Positions 22,003-29,961 of a stretch of 64,000 nt of DNA are shown here, in pieces. Origin of the DNA: Parasaccharibacter apium (GTDB lineage Bacteria; Pseudomonadota; Alphaproteobacteria; Acetobacterales; Acetobacteraceae); the NCBI RefSeq assembly GCF_002592045.1, contig NZ_MEJG01000005.1:62001-126000 (forward strand), read 5' to 3'. The notes beneath the pieces are model-generated. The model searched no databases and was not told where the DNA came from. It worked only from the letters and a program-made list of their open reading frames with translations. The stretch's first letter is position 1. Every line of letters starts with the position of its first letter. A program made the translations under genes and the position numbers.

Positions 22003-22284
22003 GTGACCACATCAGAAGGATCACTCCTCCGCCCAGACATCGCCTTCTGGCAGCCCATTACATTAGAGAGCAAATATGCCCCTACAAACTGGATACCACC
22101 TGAAAACCACCCCAATAGTCTCACCAACCAAAGCCATCAGCTTATCGGCAAGGCGCCTTGGGATGGCCTATGGCTACCCATCGCCATCCAACATGAAGTC
22201 TCAACAGAAATGCAAGAAGGTAAATGGCACACAACCATCGACTGCATCCGCACCAACCTCGGCCAAAAACCGTCCCTTCGATAG
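22003..22284 (+). pseudogene. Small unrecognised ORF, possibly the 3' part of a broken gene
   Basis: A GTG-started frame of 93 codons encodes a soluble-looking peptide rich in Pro, Thr and Asn, with segments RPDIAFWQPITLESKY and WHTTIDCIRTN. I do not recognise the family. The frame stays open upstream of the GTG for several tens of codons. A second frame just upstream (from about 21913) carries a coherent peptide that ends at the TGA overlapping this start. Base use is A/C-rich on the plus strand, unlike the housekeeping genes around it. It may be a real small gene or a decayed remnant; no promoter or ribosome site is obvious. Confidence 0.35.
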
Positions 22285-22323
22285 GAAATACCCTAATGCT
22301 TCATAAGCTTAAACACGCCTCCC

Positions 22324-23382
22324 TCACCATAACCCCTCTTGGGGATTTTGGTTCATATTATCCACATCACAAACCCCATCACCAACACCACTACCACCAC
22401 CACCATTAGGATAGCCCCCAATGGTATAATACCCCTTATTTATCGCATCTACATGATGGGTAATATCTCCCCATTCATACCCCATATTATCCAACAACCC
22501 CCCTACAATAACCGCGCAACGCCAATAACGCCCCTTCTGGGAAAGAACTAAATCTGCCGCATCCTCAGCATGATCCCATCGGACGCCCACTTTCTTCAAC
22601 CTCTTAATCGTCCCCTTCCGGTCCTCCCGAAAAGCCTTCAACAACCGCTCAATCGATGGCGCATAAGGGTCTTCCGCATTCGGGTCTTGATACATCCGCC
22701 CAATATCGCAAACATTCTCCGCTGTTGCAGGAGGACGTTGATTCACAATCTTTATATCTTCAGAGGCAATATCAACACCAGGGGGACGAGACCGCCATAA
22801 AAAGTTAAGCTTATCAAGGCACTCTTTATACCGTCCCTTTTGAGTAGTCACGAGAATGGCCGCACCCTCCGCAATATTCCTTTCCACACCTACCTTAACC
22901 ATCTCTTCAACTATACTAGCTTTATTTTCTTTCAACCTTCTTACTATAAGGAGGTCAGGATCATTCTCCGGGTTATAAGCAGGCTTCGCAGGCGTCTTAT
23001 CCAAAAAGGCCTTGCTGCAAATATGCACCTGTTCAATATCGTAAACAAATCGCCATGACCCAGAATTCGCTAAGCGAATACGCTCCCGCCTATCCTTATC
23101 CGGCGGCCCATCATCAGGGAACTCAGGATACAACGCGTCATACCCGCTCAACAGCAAACTCACATGCTGCGCGCACATAGACTCAGGCTTATACTTCGCC
23201 CCCCACAAAGCCTGCCGCGCTAACGCCGCACTCAAACCCATCCGCTGCAACGCATATTGCTGCTGCGCCGCAACCATCTTCAACCCCTCCTCTATAGGCG
23301 GTATCCCATCAGCACAAACACCCAAACCAGGCACAAAAACAAACGCCGCAAAACACAAAATACCCGCAACAAATCCCCGCAT
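22324..23382 (-). CDS. Secreted protein with three cysteine-containing repeats, unknown function
   Basis: From the ATG at 23382 the protein has 352 residues. Residues 1-24 form a signal peptide. The rest holds three related units at about residues 31-122, 144-226 and 244-340. Each has the plan LK-x-helix-(K)VGV or MGL-xx-AE or LA-xx-A, then QKGRY or AKYKP, one cysteine (C70, C188, C289), and a second cysteine (C122, C225, C338) before an Asn/Pro/Asp-rich linker. The six cysteines suggest one disulfide per unit in the periplasm or outside. A glycine run near 327-330 precedes the C-terminus. I do not recognise the family. A GTG at 23415 would lengthen the leader; GGGGGT lies just before the chosen ATG. 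The neighbouring DNA looks atypical and C-rich. Confidence 0.7.
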   Translation of the reverse strand: MRGFVAGILCFAAFVFVPGLGVCADGIPPIEEGLKMVAAQQQYALQRMGLSAALARQALWGAKYKPESMCAQHVSLLLSGYDALYPEFPDDGPPDKDRRERIRLANSGSWRFVYDIEQVHICSKAFLDKTPAKPAYNPENDPDLLIVRRLKENKASIVEEMVKVGVERNIAEGAAILVTTQKGRYKECLDKLNFLWRSRPPGVDIASEDIKIVNQRPPATAENVCDIGRMYQDPNAEDPYAPSIERLLKAFREDRKGTIKRLKKVGVRWDHAEDAADLVLSQKGRYWRCAVIVGGLLDNMGYEWGDITHHVDAINKGYYTIGGYPNGGGGSGVGDGVCDVDNMNQNPQEGLW

Positions 23383-23521
23383 CACTACCCCCAATAATCG
23401 CAAAGTCAAAGCCACCCTATATATTTATAACGGAAATTATTACCTTACTATTCTATCCCTTCAACACTTGTTTGCACCTAGATATAGCCTTTTGGTAATT
23501 GCGCCCAATGCACACATACAG

Positions 23522-24157
23522 CTACGGGGCAACAGTCTCCATCAATCGAGTTGCAAATGCTTCACCTGCCTTAATATCGGACGCCCAGTGCATCCCACAA
23601 ATCACGCGACTTTCTGCAAATTGATGGGCTTTTGCTAGGAAGGCAGATCGATGTTCGGGGTATAATTTCGATAAAGCCAATGCTAGCGCGTAGGCACGTA
23701 CCGTGTGGCCCGAGGGATAGGACCAACTTGTGAGAAAGCGTTGAATATCAATAACGCAACTTTGCCCGCCATAATCTATAAAGGGGCGGCGGCGTTGCCA
23801 TATATATTTCTCTCCCCCCATAGCGTGACGTGCCATAGCCTGCACGGCTCTCAATCGCTGTATGAGGGCTTCTTTTTCCACCGGGGAGAGATGAAGTTGT
23901 TCAACATTCACAAAAGCCTGAACAGTTTCCTCATCATTTAGTTTTGCATCTTCGACAGCTTGTTGCCATCGAGGGGAACCAACCAAGCGCTGGGTTATTA
24001 TGTAAATTTGTTTATCCGTTTCGGCTTCAGGTGAGCCAAAAGCAGGCGGTGGTGGAAGAAGAGACGATTTATGGGGTAAGTGATGGTGCCCTGTTATAAA
24101 ACCAGCATACCCAGCCATTGCAGCAAATAGCATCATGAGTAAGGGAGATAATCGCAC
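23522..24157 (-). CDS. Class A non-specific acid phosphatase, PAP2 superfamily
   Basis: The 211-residue protein has an N-terminal hydrophobic segment that is a signal peptide or anchor. It carries the full phosphatase signature: KYIWQRRRP (K-x6-RP), SYPSGHT (PSGH) and SRVICGMHWASD (SR-x5-H-x3-D). This matches class A bacterial acid phosphatases such as PhoN, which release phosphate from organic monoesters in the periplasm. The length is somewhat short for the family. It is in line with glk upstream on the same strand, separated by a probable terminator. Confidence 0.85.
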   Translation of the reverse strand: MRLSPLLMMLFAAMAGYAGFITGHHHLPHKSSLLPPPPAFGSPEAETDKQIYIITQRLVGSPRWQQAVEDAKLNDEETVQAFVNVEQLHLSPVEKEALIQRLRAVQAMARHAMGGEKYIWQRRRPFIDYGGQSCVIDIQRFLTSWSYPSGHTVRAYALALALSKLYPEHRSAFLAKAHQFAESRVICGMHWASDIKAGEAFATRLMETVAP

Positions 24158-24181
24158 TTACAATACGCCCTTCAATAATAA

Positions 24182-24209
24182 GGGGGAGTCTCCTCATCAC
24201 GGAGCCCCC
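24182..24209 (-). terminator. probable terminator after glk
   Basis: On the minus strand a G-rich arm (rc of 24205-24209) pairs with a C-rich arm (rc of 24182-24186), with a second short helix inside. A moderately T-rich CTTATTATT tract follows. It falls between the glk stop (24228) and the phosphatase start (24157). The helix has an internal bulge, so confidence is moderate. Confidence 0.5.
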
Positions 24210-24227
24210 CCATAGCAACGCCCTTAA

Positions 24228-25211
24228 TTAAGGATGTGCAGCAAAGGCAAGTTTGCTCGCATAAGCAGCAGCAGCCCCATAAAGACCAGGTTGAGGATGT
24301 GTGATAATCTTAACTGGCATTTCACTCATCATGGTTTCAAAACGTCCTTTCGCGAGGAAACGTTCTGCAAAACCAGAATGAGGCATAATATTCGCTAATC
24401 TTTGCCCAAGCCCCCCAGCAACCACAACGGCGTGTGCGCCATGAGATAAAGCTAGATCGCCAGCAACAGCCCCTAAGCTAAGGAAAAACCGCTCTAACGC
24501 TGCAGCAGCTAAATTATCGCTTCCCTCCATGGCTGTTGTCCATAACGCACGGTTATCCTTAATTGTAATCGGCCGGTCCTGTAACTCAGCGATAACTTCA
24601 TAAAGATTTGTCAGTCCTGGACCAGATACGATCCTCTCAACAGACACACGGCGGAAACGCGCCCTTAAAGCGCACAAAATATGGTCATCAATAGCATCTA
24701 GAGGAGAGAAATCCATATGTCCCCCCTCTGTCTCAATGACGTGATATTTGTCTTCCTTGCGAAGAAGAATCGCCACACCTAACCCAGTACCAGGGCCTAA
24801 GATTGTAATCGTGCCGGTATGAGGTAGGTCTGTATTAGGTCCACAAAGATGATTCATAAATTCCGGCCCTACCTGCGCTACAGCATGACCGATGGCACCG
24901 AAATCATTTACCAAAATGAAATCATCTAACTTAAGGCGGGCACCTAATTGAGCGGGACGAATAATCCAAGGGTTATTCGTCATTTTTAGGATATCACCTG
25001 TGATAGGACATGCTACAGCAATGCCTGCCTCACGCGGTGCCGGACGACCCAAGGATCGCTCAAACGCCTCCCATGCTAAAGCTAATGAAGCATGTTCTGC
25101 ACATTTCAAAGTCGTCGCCTCGCCAAGAGAAACAACTTTTCCCCCCTTGATCTGCGCGATAGCAAAACGGGCGTGAGTTCCGCCAATATCAACAGCAACG
25201 ATTTCTTTCAT
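24228..25211 (-). CDS. glk: Glucokinase
   Basis: Glk phosphorylates glucose with ATP in the cytoplasm. The start is the ATG at 25209-25211, giving 327 residues that begin MKEIVAVDIGGTHARFAIAQ, with AGGAC 8 bases upstream. A longer frame to 25298 adds an unrelated leader. Family motifs include ADIGGT-type DIGGTHARF, LGPGTGLGVA, and EGGHMDF with the substrate residues. The GGLGQRL block follows. This is the proteobacterial Glk class, not the ROK family. In an acetic acid bacterium it would feed glucose that escapes periplasmic oxidation into the pentose phosphate pathway. Confidence 0.94.
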   Translation of the reverse strand: MKEIVAVDIGGTHARFAIAQIKGGKVVSLGEATTLKCAEHASLALAWEAFERSLGRPAPREAGIAVACPITGDILKMTNNPWIIRPAQLGARLKLDDFILVNDFGAIGHAVAQVGPEFMNHLCGPNTDLPHTGTITILGPGTGLGVAILLRKEDKYHVIETEGGHMDFSPLDAIDDHILCALRARFRRVSVERIVSGPGLTNLYEVIAELQDRPITIKDNRALWTTAMEGSDNLAAAALERFFLSLGAVAGDLALSHGAHAVVVAGGLGQRLANIMPHSGFAERFLAKGRFETMMSEMPVKIITHPQPGLYGAAAAYASKLAFAAHP

Positions 25212-25321
25212 GGATTCGTCCTTTACTCCGCAACGAGGCATATTCCTCCCCTTTTCCCACGCTATTTTCAGAGCTGCAAGCGTATGTGATCCATCCACCC
25301 TATAACTACGCTGTGAGGCCC

Positions 25322-26125
25322 TTAACCTTCGGGATGTTGCATCACATCAAGGCGCCTTAAAATTCTATGTGCAATAGGCCGCGGAAGGAGCATTTCCAGA
25401 AGGCGCGTAAGCTGAAATACCCATGGGAATACCAAGACAGCCTTACCAGCATTGATGCTCCGTGCAATTTTACGTGCAGCTTTATCAACAGGGACAAGGA
25501 AAGCCTGCTCCCCATCAAGCCGCTGGCTCATAGGTGTATCAATAAAACCCGGTGCGATAAGGCAAATACGCACATTATAAGGATCCATTGCCGCACGTAA
25601 TGCCGTGCTGAAACGTCCGATTCCCGCTTTAGAACCGCTATAAACCGTTGCCAAAGGAAGATCATGAAAAGATGCAACTGACCCCATAAGGGCAATACGA
25701 CCATGCCGCCGTTGTGCCATGCGATTTGCCATCTCTGTCGCCATAGCAACAGGTGTAGCGAAATTAACCATAGACATTTTAAGTGCGGTCTCAGCAGATT
25801 CGGCAAGAGCATTATGCGGACGAATATCGGCCATTCCTGCAGAGAGAATTAAAATATCAATCGGACGCTTATCATCAGCTGCAATTAAAGCTGCAAGTGC
25901 CGCATCGGCCTCAGTAAGATCGATGCAAAGCGTTTCGACATTCGCCCCCTTAGCACGTGCGATGGACGCCGTATTTTCGAGACGCTCCTCATTGCGTCCC
26001 CATAATGTCAGACATACGCCAGAACGGGCATAATAAGCGGCGAGAGCTGCCCCAATACCGCTGGATGCTCCCGTAATAAGGATATGATGTCGTACTGTCA
26101 GTGTCTTGTTTTCTGGTCTGGACAT
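25322..26125 (-). CDS. Short-chain dehydrogenase/reductase
   Basis: The 267-residue protein is a classical SDR. It has the nucleotide motif TGASSGIG near residues 19-26, the structural ILSAGM (NNAG variant) near 94, and the catalytic Ser (MGSVAS) with YSGSK. The C-terminus carries a hydrophobic stretch (FPWVFQLTRLLEML) that could associate with the membrane, a trait of 3-ketosphinganine reductases and related lipid SDRs. The substrate is not known. It is divergent from the GNAT-like gene across a 61-base gap, hinting at a shared role. Confidence 0.82.
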   Translation of the reverse strand: MSRPENKTLTVRHHILITGASSGIGAALAAYYARSGVCLTLWGRNEERLENTASIARAKGANVETLCIDLTEADAALAALIAADDKRPIDILILSAGMADIRPHNALAESAETALKMSMVNFATPVAMATEMANRMAQRRHGRIALMGSVASFHDLPLATVYSGSKAGIGRFSTALRAAMDPYNVRICLIAPGFIDTPMSQRLDGEQAFLVPVDKAARKIARSINAGKAVLVFPWVFQLTRLLEMLLPRPIAHRILRRLDVMQHPEG

Positions 26126-26186
26126 GGTGGCCCTTTCATTTTTTACCCTCTAGCGGGAAAGGTCATGTACGCGTATAGCCATTGCT

Positions 26187-27365
26187 ATGCAATGTGAAGC
26201 GTCAAATCCTCAATCTGCTGAGATCGATGTTCGTCCCGTTATAACACGGGGAGATTTACGTCGTTTTATCACACTTCCGCGCCATATCTATAAAGGGATG
26301 GCTGGCTTTGTCCCCCCATTAGATATGGAACAGAGGCATTTGCTTAGCCCAAAGGAATCTCCTGTTTTTCGGCATGCTGAGATTCAATACTTCCTTGCAT
26401 GGCGTGATGGCAAGCCAGTTGGACGAATCGCCGCAATTGTTGATCTCAAAGCCATCGAACATTGGCAGGAAGTTATTGGTCAATTTGGTGCTTTAGACGC
26501 ATTGCCTGAGTTTTCCATCGTTTCAGCCCTTCTACAGAAAGCTGAAGAATGGTTGAGAAAACGGCAGATTTCCAAGGTGCGCGGCCCTGTAACCCTTAGT
26601 GGAAATGCGGAGACCGGCACCATGGTAGATGGGCAATGTTCTGCCCCTATGATTGCGATTCCCTGGCACCCTGAAGGTTTAGATGAGCTCATTCGTCAAG
26701 CTGGATATAAAAAGGCACAAGACCTTCTCAGTTACCGACTCGAGCTTACTGACGATACAGAAGAGCGGTTTAAAGTTCCCGGCAATTTGAAGCTTGGCGA
26801 AGGCCGTTTAAGCAGCATCACAACCCGTGATCTTTCCAAAAAAGAAATCACCACCCAGGGTGAAGTTCTACGGAAACTCTATAACGATGCGTGGTCGCAT
26901 AAATATAATTTTGTGCCGATGCAAGATTACGAAATGACGGCCATGATTGAGCAGATCAAACCGCTGCTTCGTCCCGAGCATTATGTGCAAATCGACCAAA
27001 AGGGCGAACCTGTTGCCATGGCCATGGTACTTCCCAATCTTTACGATATTGCTGGTGATCTAGGAGGCGCGCCAAGTCCTTTGGGATGGATGCGCTTAGG
27101 TTATCGCCTAGCCACACATAAATTTCGGTCTGCGCGTGTCATTTTGCTTGGCGTGACGAGTAAACTGCGGGGCACGATGTTAGGGTCCCTACTTCCTTCT
27201 CTCGCAATTGTAGAACTTATGCGACGAGGGCATAATCTACCCTATAAATGGGTTGAATTAGGATGGGTTTTAGAAAGCGACGTCGGCATGAGGAATCTTG
27301 CCGAATCGCTCGTTCCTCATCCACATAAGAGGCATCGTCTCTACGAGAGAGAAATTTTAACTTAA
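26187..27365 (+). CDS. GNAT-like N-acyltransferase domain protein
   Basis: The 392-residue protein has no signal peptide or membrane segment. It carries a long family-conserved N-terminal half (ITLPRHIYKGMAGFVPPL, FLAWRDGKPVGRIAAIVD) and a C-terminal half (YNDAWSHKYNFVP, LGVTSKLRGTMLG, WVELGWVLESD) typical of a GNAT-fold family. That family is often annotated only as a hypothetical protein or N-acetyltransferase. Some bacterial ceramide synthases are GNAT-fold proteins, but I cannot tell from sequence alone whether this is one. It is divergent from an SDR, which fits a lipid role as a hypothesis only. Confidence 0.7.
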   Translation: MQCEASNPQSAEIDVRPVITRGDLRRFITLPRHIYKGMAGFVPPLDMEQRHLLSPKESPVFRHAEIQYFLAWRDGKPVGRIAAIVDLKAIEHWQEVIGQFGALDALPEFSIVSALLQKAEEWLRKRQISKVRGPVTLSGNAETGTMVDGQCSAPMIAIPWHPEGLDELIRQAGYKKAQDLLSYRLELTDDTEERFKVPGNLKLGEGRLSSITTRDLSKKEITTQGEVLRKLYNDAWSHKYNFVPMQDYEMTAMIEQIKPLLRPEHYVQIDQKGEPVAMAMVLPNLYDIAGDLGGAPSPLGWMRLGYRLATHKFRSARVILLGVTSKLRGTMLGSLLPSLAIVELMRRGHNLPYKWVELGWVLESDVGMRNLAESLVPHPHKRHRLYEREILT

Positions 27366-27380
27366 ATACTAAGGCTATTT

Positions 27381-28325
27381 CTAAAAATGTTGCCAGCCTG
27401 TGCGTGAGAAATGCAGGGGCTTTCCTGCATGATTTAACATTCTAACCCCTGCTCCTTTTGATACTTCACCAATCCTTGTAATAGGGACAGCATGAGTAGC
27501 ACAATGTGCTTGAAGGGCGGCTTCCTTTTCTGGGGGGCAGGTAACAAGCAACTCATAATCATCACCACCAAGTAAGATGCGTTCTTTATGATGGCTTAAA
27601 TGCTGTCGCACCGCCGGAGATAGCGGCACTTTATCTTCATATAATGTAATGGCAACGCCCGATTCTTCAGCAAGATGTCCACAATCTTGGATTAACCCAT
27701 CTGATATATCCATAGCAGCACTAACAATCCCATAAAGGGAAAGGCCAATTCGTGGTGTCGGAACACGATAGGCTAGGGTTAATGAGCCATCTTCATCTTT
27801 TAATTGCCCTAAGCGTGCTTGTAATCCAAGAGCCGCCCGACCGAGACTTCCTGTAACCCAAACGCCATCCCCTTCATGACTACCATCTCGTCGAAGAGCT
27901 TCACCCTGGCGTACACTCCCCAAAATCGTAACCCCTAAAACTAAAGGTGAGGGACTGCCCGTTGTATCGCCCCCTAAGAGATGAAATTCGAACTTCTTTT
28001 GATCCTCGGCGAGCCCTGCGGCAAAATCTGTAAACCATGATTCATCATAGTGACGGTTAGGAGGAACACTGACATTCAACATATAACCACGTGGGCGACT
28101 TCCCATAGCCGCAAGATCAGAGAGATTGCAGCGCAAAAGCTTCTGCGCGATAGTCTTGGCGGGGTCATCGGGGAGAAAATGCAGCCCTTCGACCATCGTA
28201 TCGCTAGAGAGGACAAGTTCCTCCCCCGCGGGGAGGTTCATCACAGCGCCATCATTACGCAGCTCCATGGCACCAGCTCCCGCTAAGGGGCGAAAATGCC
28301 GCGCTATGAAATCGAACTCACCCAT
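27381..28325 (-). CDS. thiL: Thiamine-monophosphate kinase
   Basis: ThiL phosphorylates thiamine monophosphate to the active diphosphate. The 314-residue protein shows GEFDFIARHF at the start, the metal-binding SSDTMVEGLHF region, the nucleotide motif LSDLAAMGSRP, and GGDTTGSP with GGDDYEL further on. All are typical of the PurM-like superfamily ThiL. It is just downstream of nusB, a common nrdR-nusB-thiL order, and its ATG lies 12 bases from the restored nusB stop. Confidence 0.95.
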   Translation of the reverse strand: MGEFDFIARHFRPLAGAGAMELRNDGAVMNLPAGEELVLSSDTMVEGLHFLPDDPAKTIAQKLLRCNLSDLAAMGSRPRGYMLNVSVPPNRHYDESWFTDFAAGLAEDQKKFEFHLLGGDTTGSPSPLVLGVTILGSVRQGEALRRDGSHEGDGVWVTGSLGRAALGLQARLGQLKDEDGSLTLAYRVPTPRIGLSLYGIVSAAMDISDGLIQDCGHLAEESGVAITLYEDKVPLSPAVRQHLSHHKERILLGGDDYELLVTCPPEKEAALQAHCATHAVPITRIGEVSKGAGVRMLNHAGKPLHFSRTGWQHF

Positions 28326-28336
28326 AGATTTTGCCT

Positions 28337-28818
28337 CTATGTCGCGCTGTTACCTTCAACTTTTTGACGCGCGAATTTATCTAAAATGCCATTGACCATC
28401 TTCGGCTCATCTCCGTTAAAGAAGCCATGAGCAACATCAAGATATTCATTAATAGCAATTTGAACGGGCAAATCAGCCATCAACTCACCAAGGGCGGCCC
28501 GCAACAAGGCACGGAGACGGGGTCCAGCCGCGCTAAAGGCCAGCTCTCAGGTAATAACCTCACCAGAGCAGCATCAATAGAATCTTGCTTTGCTACAGCC
28601 TGAAGGACAATTTCCTCCAATAAAGGGAGATCAGCATCAGGAATGTGCCCATCCTCAAAACTGCTCTGTGGGGCCCCCTGCCGATAGCGCAGAAACTCTG
28701 CAAGAACGCTCTCCGCATTATTGCCAGTTTGTTCACATTGATACAGGGCCTGCGTCGCGGCCATACGGGCTATGGTACGGCTACGTTTGCGAGAGGAAGT
28801 GCCGGATTCGTTGGTCAT
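28337..28818 (-). pseudogene. nusB: NusB transcription antitermination factor, interrupted by a one-base frameshift
   Basis: NusB with S10 binds boxA RNA for rRNA antitermination. The open frame from 28818 gives a good NusB start through WPLARLDP, then leaves the family and stops after 112 residues at 28480. In the overlapping frame the missing C-terminus is present in full (LRALLRAALGELMADLP to INEYLDVAHGFFNGDEPK, MVNGILDKFARQ), ending at a stop at 28337-28339. Restoring one base near 28513-28521, where a CCCC run lies on the coding strand, joins both into a normal protein of about 160 residues. It may be an assembly error, a real null, or programmed slippage. It overlaps nrdR by 4 bases (ATGA) and precedes thiL. 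Confidence 0.9.
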
Positions 28819-29291
28819 GAGTTTTCCTCAGACGGATTGGAGGGCATATTCATATCGGCAAGAATTTTCGAAAACGCCTCAATTTCTCGAAAGTCCTTAT
28901 ATACACTGGCAAAACGAACATAAGCCACACCATCAAGATGACGAAGGGCTTCCATAGCAAATTCACCAATGCGCTGTGATGGTATTTCTTGATCTCCAGA
29001 AGCTTCTAGCTGACGTACTAATTTGTTGAGCAAATGCTCTTGCTGCACGTCATCGATAGGACGCTTGCGCAAAGCAATACGTATAGAGCGAGCAAGTTTA
29101 TCTCGATCAAAAGGAATACGACGCCCATCAGTTTTAATAACAGTCAGTTCACGCAGTTGGACACGCTCAATCGTTGTAAAGCGTTGGGTACATGCACAAC
29201 AGACACGGCGACGGCGAATAGCCGCACCATCCTCTGTGGAGCGACTATCCTTCACTTGTGTTTCCTGATGTCCACAAAAAGGGCAGTGCAT
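28815..29291 (-). CDS. nrdR: NrdR ribonucleotide reductase repressor
   Basis: NrdR represses ribonucleotide reductase genes in response to dATP and ATP. The true start is the ATG at 29289-29291, giving 158 residues. A zinc ribbon with CPFCGH and CCAC pairs comes first. The ATP-cone domain ([16 protein letters not shown] onward) follows, with the ELTVIK strand. A longer frame to 29345 is not supported by the family. The stop overlaps the nusB start (ATGA), so translational coupling is likely. Confidence 0.96.
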   Translation of the reverse strand: MHCPFCGHQETQVKDSRSTEDGAAIRRRRVCCACTQRFTTIERVQLRELTVIKTDGRRIPFDRDKLARSIRIALRKRPIDDVQQEHLLNKLVRQLEASGDQEIPSQRIGEFAMEALRHLDGVAYVRFASVYKDFREIEAFSKILADMNMPSNPSEENS

Positions 29292-29455
29292 AACATATTC
29301 CACGAACAAAACAGCAGGGCCACGCTTGATTGCTTGACCGAACATCCTGCGCAGTTTATCGAAAACAATGGCATTGAGGAATATAAAAGGGTCTTTTTTC
29401 TTTTAATCCTCGGACTCTTTTTCACTCATGCTGTAGGCGTTAGAAGGCGAGAAGT

Positions 29456-29941
29456 ATGAAGAAAATATCTTTTGTTGTAACTGCCTTATTTATGATCTTT
29501 GGGTCGAGATTAGCTGTAGCAGCCAATATCACTCTCCCCTCTGCTAAAGATATTACAGTGACTGATACTGCCTTACATACGCGTTATAAGGAAGCCCCTT
29601 TTGCTTTTGGGACATTCACCCTGACCAATCATAGTAAAATAGATCTGCTTTTGCGTGGCATTTCTTCTCCCGGCTGTGAGACAGTGACCTCAAACCGCAA
29701 CAGCCAAGTGGCCATTCAATCACCTAACGATATGGATGATATGTTCCAGCACATGGCTATCCCGCATGAAAGTACGCTTGTTTTCCCCACAAGTGAATAT
29801 CATCTCATCTGCCATGGATTAAAAGTCCCCTATCAACCTGGGCAGTCCTTGGACTTCACCTTCCATTTTCAGAATGTTGGAAACGTGACGGCAGCTTTTA
29901 AAATGCAACCAATTGTGGAAGAGAAAAATGTTGGCCCCTAA
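29456..29941 (+). CDS. Periplasmic PCu(A)C-like protein with altered metal ligands
   Basis: The 161-residue protein has a signal peptide cleaved around AVAAN. The remainder has the beta-fold pattern of the PCu(A)C copper chaperone domain: FTLTNHSKIDLLLRGISSP, then IPHESTLVF, YHLICHGL and DFTFHFQNVGNVT. The usual copper site H(M)x10Mx21HxM is not intact. The first His aligns with Gln (AIQS) and the HxM methionine aligns with Ile, although Met-rich residues (MDDMFQHM) and two cysteines remain. It may bind metal differently or have lost binding. It is divergent from nrdR and converges on recQ. Confidence 0.7.
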   Translation: MKKISFVVTALFMIFGSRLAVAANITLPSAKDITVTDTALHTRYKEAPFAFGTFTLTNHSKIDLLLRGISSPGCETVTSNRNSQVAIQSPNDMDDMFQHMAIPHESTLVFPTSEYHLICHGLKVPYQPGQSLDFTFHFQNVGNVTAAFKMQPIVEEKNVGP

Positions 29942-29961
29942 AAGGCCATTCTTCTTTACCG

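Noticed and set aside
22358-22366. Perfect DnaA box TTATCCACA
   Set aside because: It is a single 9-mer inside the repeat protein gene, expected by chance in 64 kb, with no other boxes nearby.
22383-22412. CCA/ACC trinucleotide tract that looks like a microsatellite
   Set aside because: It encodes the glycine run in the C-terminus of the secreted repeat protein and is short.
21604-23520. Integrated element with att repeats at tRNA-Cys
   Set aside because: No second copy of the tRNA 3' end (TTCGATTCCCGCCC) is found on the other side, and there is no integrase gene.
29034-29459. 141-codon plus-strand ORF overlapping nrdR
   Set aside because: It lies antisense to the clear nrdR gene, has no ribosome site and shows no domain.
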